DNA from: an uncultured Oscillospiraceae bacterium
GTDB taxonomy: Bacteria; Bacillota; Clostridia; Oscillospirales; Oscillospiraceae
NCBI GenBank assembly: GCA_934668295.1
Contig: CAKUND010000067.1
Coordinates: forward strand, 1 to 10,703
Length of the DNA stretch: 10,703 bases
Direction: 5' to 3'
The position numbers were made by a program, and so were the translations under genes. This document shows positions 7,082 to 10,703 of the stretch, one piece after another. Within the stretch, counting starts at the first letter, position 1. Every line of letters starts with the position of its first letter. Under the pieces are notes generated by a model. It did no database searches. It had not been told where the DNA came from and worked only from the letters and a program-made list of their open reading frames with translations.

Positions 7082-7109
7082 TTGACGAAATCGTTTTTTT
7101 TGCTATAAT
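7082..7109 (+). promoter_or_regulatory. Strong sigma-A type promoter for the CNNM/CorC gene
   Basis: TTGACG at 7082-7087 and a perfect TATAAT at 7104-7109 are separated by 16 bp; a TG dinucleotide at 7101-7102 gives an extended -10. The spacer holds a run of eight T. Transcription would begin near 7115-7118, leaving a leader of about 200 nt before the coding region at 7316. Confidence 0.88.
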
Positions 7110-7141
7110 AAATCTGATTTTATGGGAAAGGAATGAAGCAA

Positions 7142-7219
7142 ATGGATTCTGACGGCAGCGATTGTCATAGTACGTATTTGATCTGTCATCTGTTTTTGGA
7201 AGCATATCTGCGCTGCTAG
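7142..7219 (+). CDS. Candidate 25-codon leader ORF
   Basis: A short ORF in the leader reading MDSDGSDCHSTYLICHLF followed by LEAYLRC and TAG. AAGGA at 7128-7132 lies 9 nt from this ATG; an in-frame ATG at 7133 is directly against the ribosome binding site and less likely. Aspartates fall at residues 2, 4 and 7, and three cysteines and two histidines follow. The ORF spans the 5' strand of a long-range helix whose 3' strand abuts the ribosome binding site of the transporter gene, so its translation could control access to that site. There is no family match known to me; it may simply be a chance ORF. Confidence 0.35.
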   Translation: MDSDGSDCHSTYLICHLFLEAYLRC

Positions 7220-7298
7220 ATGCAGGGCGGACGTGCTTTTTTGCGTCCTCAGGGGCGCATCGGTTTACATGAATATCACAAATCTTATAGATGACAGA
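7182..7298 (+). promoter_or_regulatory. Structured leader: long-range helix next to the transporter RBS
   Basis: Bases 7182-7193 pair with 7287-7298 over 12 bp (11 Watson-Crick, one G-U). The 3' strand touches the ribosome binding site AAAAGGAG at 7298-7305. Inside the enclosed loop, 7219-7223 (GATGC) can pair with 7257-7261, and 7229-7235 with 7242-7248 to make a hairpin with a T-rich loop. There is no U-tract terminator, so control, if any, would act on translation. It does not match any riboswitch consensus I know (M-box, yybP-ykoY, NiCo, fluoride, ykkC). Confidence 0.45.
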
Positions 7299-7315
7299 AA
7301 AGGAGCTTACGTACA

Positions 7316-8590
7316 TTGTCTACCACCACATGCCTGATGATTATGGCGGTCTGCCTGATACTCTCTGCCTATTTTTCAGCGACAGAAACAGCCTTTTCCT
7401 CCGCAAATACAACGAGACTCAAAACCCTTGCGGAGAAAGGAAATAAAAAAGCGGCGCGGGCCTGCAAGCTGCTTGAACGCTACGACCGGCTGCTGTCTAC
7501 CATTCTGATCGGCAACAACATTGTGAATATCGCCGCAGCTTCTATCGGCACCGTCCTGTTTGTCAAGCACTACGGCGACGCCGGCGCCACGATCTCGACC
7601 GTCGTTGTCACCGTCGTTGTGCTGATTTTCGGTGAAATTTCTCCCAAAAGCATTGCAAAGGACTGCGCCGAACAATGGGCCATGCTGTCTGCGCCGATGC
7701 TGCAAGTCCTTATTTGGATCTTCACGCCGCTGAACGCAATTTTTTCTCTCTGGAAGAAGCTGCTTGCGAAGATTTTCCGTCTCAGCTCCGACAATAAAAT
7801 GTCGCAGGAGGAGCTGCTCATGCTCGTCGACGAGGTGCAGCAGGACGGCAGCATCGATAAAAACGAGGGCGAGCTTCTCAAAAACGCGATCGACTTTTCC
7901 GAACAGCGCGCGGAGGATATCCTGATCCACCGCACCGATCTGGCCGCGCTCCCGATTACGGCCACGAAGGAGGAGGTCGCTGCGCTGTTTACCGAGACGA
8001 AATATTCAAGACTGCTCATCTATCAGGATTCCATTGACAACATTCTCGGCACCATCCACCAAAAGGACTTTTATGTCGGCTGCGGCGTGACGGAAAAGCC
8101 GCTTCGGGACATCATTCTGCCGCCGGTCTACGCGCTGGAGATGGAGTCCATCAGCCTGCTGCTCAAAAAGCTCCAGCAGGCCAAGACCCATGTAGCCGTT
8201 GTGGTCGACGAATACGGCGGCACCTGCGGCATCGTCACGATGGAGGACATTCTGGAGGAGCTGGTCGGCGAGATCTGGGATGAGCATGACGAGGAGGAAA
8301 CGCCGATCAGCAAGGTCTCGGCAGACTCCTATCTGGTCGACGCCGAGATGAGCTTTGATGACTTCGCAGATTACTTCGGCCTGAAATCCGACTCGGATAT
8401 GGCCTCCGTCAGCGGCTGGGTCATGGAACAGTTCGGGCGGCTTCCCGAGACCGGCGCGGCGTTTGACGTTGAAATGCTGCACGTAACGATCACAAGAGTT
8501 GCAAATCACCATATCGAGCAGATCCGTGTATCCACAGACGCAGATAAAAGCGCGGAGCCTGCCTCCGTCCCCGGAGCTGCGTCCGTGTGA
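7316..8590 (+). CDS. CNNM-type (DUF21) / CBS-pair / CorC-HlyC domain membrane transporter
   Basis: A 424-residue inner-membrane protein of the HlyC/CorC (CNNM) family, linked to Mg2+ or other divalent-cation export and homeostasis; 'hemolysin' names for this family are historical. The start is TTG at 7316, with AAAAGGAG 10 nt upstream and no better in-frame start. Domains in order: CNNM transmembrane domain with the first helix at about 7-27 carrying the [12 protein letters not shown] signature, further hydrophobic segments at about 58-83, 90-107 and 121-147, and GEISPKS at 106-112; then an acidic helical linker, a tandem CBS pair at about 200-315 ending in the hallmark [20 protein letters not shown]; then the C-terminal CorC/HlyC domain from about 330 to 405, and a short Ala/Pro/Ser-rich tail. 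It is intact and of normal length. A strong promoter and a structured leader precede it, suggesting single-gene regulated expression. The transported ion cannot be decided from sequence. Confidence 0.92.
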   Translation: MSTTTCLMIMAVCLILSAYFSATETAFSSANTTRLKTLAEKGNKKAARACKLLERYDRLLSTILIGNNIVNIAAASIGTVLFVKHYGDAGATISTVVVTVVVLIFGEISPKSIAKDCAEQWAMLSAPMLQVLIWIFTPLNAIFSLWKKLLAKIFRLSSDNKMSQEELLMLVDEVQQDGSIDKNEGELLKNAIDFSEQRAEDILIHRTDLAALPITATKEEVAALFTETKYSRLLIYQDSIDNILGTIHQKDFYVGCGVTEKPLRDIILPPVYALEMESISLLLKKLQQAKTHVAVVVDEYGGTCGIVTMEDILEELVGEIWDEHDEEETPISKVSADSYLVDAEMSFDDFADYFGLKSDSDMASVSGWVMEQFGRLPETGAAFDVEMLHVTITRVANHHIEQIRVSTDADKSAEPASVPGAASV

Positions 8591-8620
8591 GCGCTGCAGG
8601 CCATAAAAAGCCGGGGAAAT

Positions 8621-8646
8621 AAAAAAATGACCGGATGAGACCGGTC
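8621..8646 (-). terminator. Hairpin with terminator polarity on the minus strand
   Basis: A 6-bp GC-rich stem (8629-8634 with 8641-8646) is preceded on the plus strand by seven A (8621-8627), so it looks like a hairpin plus U-tract only when read on the minus strand. No minus-strand gene is seen immediately upstream of it. On the plus strand it is followed by CGTTATC and would be weak, so the transporter and the next gene may be partly co-transcribed. Confidence 0.35.
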
Positions 8647-8681
8647 CGTTATCATAAAAAACGCTATAAGGAGGACGCACT

Positions 8682-9173
8682 ATGCGAACCGTACACATCC
8701 AGCCCCTGACGCATGAGGCCTTTGCGCCGTTCGGTCAGTTTTATCCCATGGAGCAGCCGCAGGGCTATGCCCTTTGCGGCGAGCTGCACCGCTTTTTCCC
8801 GGATCGGATCAGCGCCGACAGCCAGCACCGCGTCGGCTTCTCGCCGATCCTGGTCAAAAAGCCCGAGCGCATGATCGTGACCCAGCAGGAATACCATACG
8901 ACCACATGGGAAATGATCCTGCCGATGAACGACAACATGATCCTGCACTGCGCGCCTGCCTCCGCCGGTACGCCGGTCACGGAGCTTGCGCAGGCGTTCC
9001 TTGTGCCGAAGCACACGCTCGTCAAGCTGAACGCTGCCATCTGGCACCTCGCGCCGCTCCCGGCGCAGACGGAGGAGCTGGCCGCGATTATCATCCTGCC
9101 GGAGTGCACCTACGCAAACGACTGCACGGTCGTCGACCTGACGCCGGAGCAGCAGTTTGAGATCGTGACGTAA
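8682..9173 (+). CDS. Ureidoglycolate lyase-family cupin (AllA-like)
   Basis: A 163-residue soluble protein of the size and pattern of AllA-type ureidoglycolate lyases (about 160-170 residues), which split ureidoglycolate into glyoxylate and urea in purine/allantoin breakdown. Visible features: LTHEAFAPFGQF near the N-terminus (the family has an SxEAFxxYG-like start), EYHTTTWEMILPMND at about 70-84 in the first cupin strand region, LVKLNAAIWHLAPL at 113-125 matching the conserved W-H segment of AllA, and a C-terminal NDCTVVDLTPEQQ resembling the AllA end. The ribosome binding site is AAGGAGG, 7 nt from the ATG. The next gene starts 1 nt after the stop, indicating coupling. No other allantoin-pathway gene is in the window, so the real substrate may differ. 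Confidence is at family level. Confidence 0.65.
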   Translation: MRTVHIQPLTHEAFAPFGQFYPMEQPQGYALCGELHRFFPDRISADSQHRVGFSPILVKKPERMIVTQQEYHTTTWEMILPMNDNMILHCAPASAGTPVTELAQAFLVPKHTLVKLNAAIWHLAPLPAQTEELAAIIILPECTYANDCTVVDLTPEQQFEIVT

Positions 9174-9174
9174 T

Positions 9175-9765
9175 ATGACCGAACGAGAAAAATGCCAGCT
9201 CGGGCTGCTGTATGATACAACGTTTCCCGGCCGGGATGAGGACAATCTCCGCTGCCTCGATCTGTGCCACGAATTCAATCAGATGAAGCCGTCCGACCTT
9301 GCAGGACGCGAGGCCATCCTCCGTAAGATCCTGCACAGGGTCGGGAAAAACGTCCGCGCAGAGCAGAATATTTACATCAGCTTCGGCTACAACATCGAGG
9401 CCGGAGACAATCTGTTCATCAATCACAACTGCGTCTTTCTGGATCCCGGTAAGATCACCTTCGGCGATAATGTGTTCATCGGCCCGTGCTGCGGTTTTTA
9501 TACCGCGCACCATCCCATCGACACCGACCTGCGGAATCAGATGCTGGAATACGCGTTTCCCATCACGGTCGGCAGCAACGTCTGGTTCGGCGGACACTGC
9601 TGCGTCGCGCCGGGCGTGACGATCGGCAGCGATGTCGTCATCGGCGCGGGCAGCGTCGTTGTTCACGATATCCCGGATCATGTCGTCGCGGCAGGCAATC
9701 CGTGCCGTGTCATCCGCTCCATCACAGAAGCGGACCGCGAAGCAAGACGCGCGGTCAGAAAATAA
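9175..9765 (+). CDS. Hexapeptide-repeat sugar O-acetyltransferase (maltose/galactoside acetyltransferase-like)
   Basis: A 196-residue acetyl-CoA-dependent transferase of the left-handed beta-helix family, closest in pattern to maltose/galactoside O-acetyltransferases, which acetylate a sugar hydroxyl in the cytoplasm. An N-terminal helical segment (residues 1-55, with LYDTTFPG) precedes hexapeptide repeats starting at about residue 60 (GYNIEAGDN, ITFGDNVFIGP). The catalytic histidine is in YTAHHPID (H113), and the C-terminal coil reads VAPGVTIGSDVVIGAGSVV, then VAAGNPCRVIR. Length is normal (180-205). The gene starts one base after the stop of the AllA-like gene with only a weak ribosome binding site, so it is likely translated by coupling. 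It ends before a strong terminator. The natural acceptor is unknown; many such genes are annotated maa or lacA without proof. Confidence 0.9.
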   Translation: MTEREKCQLGLLYDTTFPGRDEDNLRCLDLCHEFNQMKPSDLAGREAILRKILHRVGKNVRAEQNIYISFGYNIEAGDNLFINHNCVFLDPGKITFGDNVFIGPCCGFYTAHHPIDTDLRNQMLEYAFPITVGSNVWFGGHCCVAPGVTIGSDVVIGAGSVVVHDIPDHVVAAGNPCRVIRSITEADREARRAVRK

Positions 9766-9786
9766 AAACGGAACACTGGTAAATAT

Positions 9787-9823
9787 AAAACAGGCCGGCA
9801 GCTTCGCGCTGCTGGCCTGTTTT
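9787..9823. terminator. Bidirectional intrinsic terminator
   Basis: A 16-bp stem (9787-9802 with 9808-9823, one G-U pair) with a 5-nt loop, starting with AAAA and ending with TTTT, so it can act on both strands. It lies between the acetyltransferase gene (ending 9765) and the convergent binding-protein gene (ending 9836). Confidence 0.9.
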
Positions 9824-9835
9824 GCGCACCATCCG

Positions 9836-10510
9836 CTATGTCAGCAGCTCCGTGAGCTCCTGATTGGTTGCGGCGATGGCGGCGGAGATATCCATGTTGT
9901 AGATAAGGCATTTATAGGCCCATTTGCACAGCACGTCGTCGATCTGCTTGCTCGGGATCGGCCGTCCGTCAGGGAAGGAGAGCTGGTACTGCGGCTGCGT
10001 GTTGGGGTAGGTCTTAAAATAGAGCGGCAGCCACGGATAGAGCTTGACCATCTCGTCATTTGTATAGGTATTGGAAATGGCCGTCTGGCCGCCCATGATC
10101 GTAAAGTAGTTGCTGATGCCCTCGTCGCAGGTCCAGCGCAGAAAGGCAAGCGCCTGCTCGCGCTGCGCGCTCTGACGGCTGACGCCGAAGCTCCATCCGC
10201 CGAGCAGCGGGCGTCTGCCCGGTACCAGACTGCATCCGATCGAGGTACTGCTTCTGCGAAGATCGGTCGAATTGGTCAGAAATGCGGGGTAGGTGATCAG
10301 CATGGCCGTATCCCCGCGCAGAAAATCATCGACGATCGACACATCCGTTGCCTGCAGATAATCCGGCTTTGCCAGATGAATGGTACGCCGGAAGTTGATA
10401 TAGGCCTTGAGCGTCTGCGGATTATCGAATGCCGGTCTGCCGTCGTCGCCGATGATCTGACTCTGGAACGCATGCAGGCGGAAATAGATCTCCGGCGCAA
10501 AACACTCGTT
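9836..10510 (-). pseudogene. ABC transporter extracellular solute-binding protein, N-terminally truncated
   Basis: About the last 225 codons of a family 1 (sugar-type) extracellular solute-binding protein; such lipoproteins deliver oligosaccharides or other solutes to an ABC permease. The C-terminal lobe is recognisable: FLRGDTAMLITYPAF, LLGGWSFGVSRQSAQREQAL followed by FLRW, a long helical end, and AIAATNQELTELLT before TAG. The frame is open past a GTG at 10340-10342 up to 10519; residues such as YNECFAPEIYFRLHAF and DNPQTLKAYINFRRTIH show that the protein really extends upstream of that GTG. Beyond about 10500-10518 the DNA becomes an IS30 transposase fragment on the opposite strand, so the N-terminal half, with signal peptide and first lobe, is missing (family length about 420-480). 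The remnant cannot be secreted or bind normally. Its terminator is shared with the convergent gene. Confidence 0.82.
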
Positions 10511-10515
10511 ATACT

Positions 10516-10703
10516 CGCTTCATTCGCTGGATAATGGAACAGGCCAAAGAACACAAGTGGTCTTTGGATGCCTGCGCCTGATATGCTCGTCTGCACAAGC
10601 TGTTTTCAGCAGCGGAGATGGTCTGCACACACACGCTTTACAATGAGGTCTGGGCAGGCAGCCTTGACTTGTCTGTGACAGAACTGCCCGAAGCCATGAA
10701 ACG
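10516..10703 (+). mobile_element. IS30-family transposase fragment with in-frame stop
   Basis: The plus-strand frame from 10516 reads RFIRWIMEQAKEHKWSLDAC, then A-stop-YARLHKLF, EMVCTHTLYNEVWAG and ELPEAMKR, running off the end of the window. The KWSLDAC...GYARLH...VCTHTLYNE pattern is that of IS30-type transposases just after the N-terminal helix-turn-helix and before the DDE catalytic core. The N-terminal part, start codon and inverted repeat are absent at the left edge, so the element is itself truncated there. A TGA at 10579-10581 stands where family members have Gly, probably GGA changed to TGA. The fragment is therefore a dead copy, at least in this part; what follows 10703 is unknown. 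Confidence 0.8.

Noticed and set aside
7116..7315. Known Mg2+ or Mn2+ riboswitch (M-box, yybP-ykoY)
   Set aside because: I could not match the conserved core sequences of these classes, and there is no terminator hairpin with U-tract in the leader; a covariance search would be decisive.
9632..10534. Plus-strand open frame of 300 codons over the binding-protein region
   Set aside because: It overlaps the acetyltransferase gene and the bidirectional terminator and is the shadow of the minus-strand binding protein.
10579..10581. In-frame TGA at a Gly position in the IS30 frame, as in TGA-to-Gly recoding lineages
   Set aside because: TGA clearly ends other genes in the window (DAA2 at 4011-4013, the LysR remnant at 7018-7020, the CNNM gene at 8588-8590), so the standard code is used and the IS copy is simply mutated.

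Overview
The window looks like chromosomal DNA from a GC-rich gut-type Clostridia (Oscillospiraceae/Ruminococcaceae-like). This rests on family-level signs: strong AGGAGG-type ribosome binding sites, a textbook TTGAC/TATAAT promoter, GC-rich codon use, hairpin-plus-U terminators, and a CNNM/CorC gene starting at TTG. It is an inference; there is no rRNA or other decisive marker.

Layout. (1) 1-2930, plus strand: the 3' half of a glycogen phosphorylase gene, then a complete N-acyl-D-amino-acid deacylase (DAA1), closed by an intrinsic terminator. (2) 2959-3994, minus strand: a compact two-gene island, a small unknown ORF followed 3 nt later by a DUF5131 (phage Gp37/Gp68-like) protein with a radical-SAM-like CX3CX2C motif, lying between two convergent deacylase genes. 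(3) 4011-5655, minus strand: a second deacylase paralogue (DAA2) with its own terminator, preceded by the 3' end of an M20 amidohydrolase gene. (4) 5653-7020: the M20 gene lacks its N-terminal part and abuts, head to head at about 6541-6564, a LysR-type regulator that lacks its DNA-binding half. The pair looks like a divergent regulator/target locus from which the central promoter region has been deleted. (5) 7021-8590, plus strand: a 20-bp tandem repeat, a strong promoter, a leader of about 200 nt with a short ORF and a 12-bp long-range helix ending at the ribosome binding site, then a CNNM/CBS/CorC membrane transporter gene. This leader is the most promising candidate for an undescribed regulatory element here. 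(6) 8682-9823, plus strand: a tightly coupled pair, an ureidoglycolate lyase-like cupin and a hexapeptide-repeat acetyltransferase, ended by a 16-bp bidirectional terminator. (7) 9836-10703: the C-terminal part of an ABC-transporter sugar-type binding protein on the minus strand, cut off at about 10500-10518 by a fragment of an IS30-family transposase on the plus strand that itself carries an in-frame stop.

Functionally, two N-acyl-D-amino-acid deacylases and an M20 amidohydrolase suggest a locus for stripping acyl groups from amino acids, D-forms included, for scavenging. One arm of it appears partly decayed, because M20 and its putative regulator are truncated. The rest (glycogen breakdown, divalent-cation transport, the ureidoglycolate lyase-like/acetyltransferase pair) is ordinary accessory metabolism. 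No defence system, CRISPR array, tRNA or rRNA was seen.
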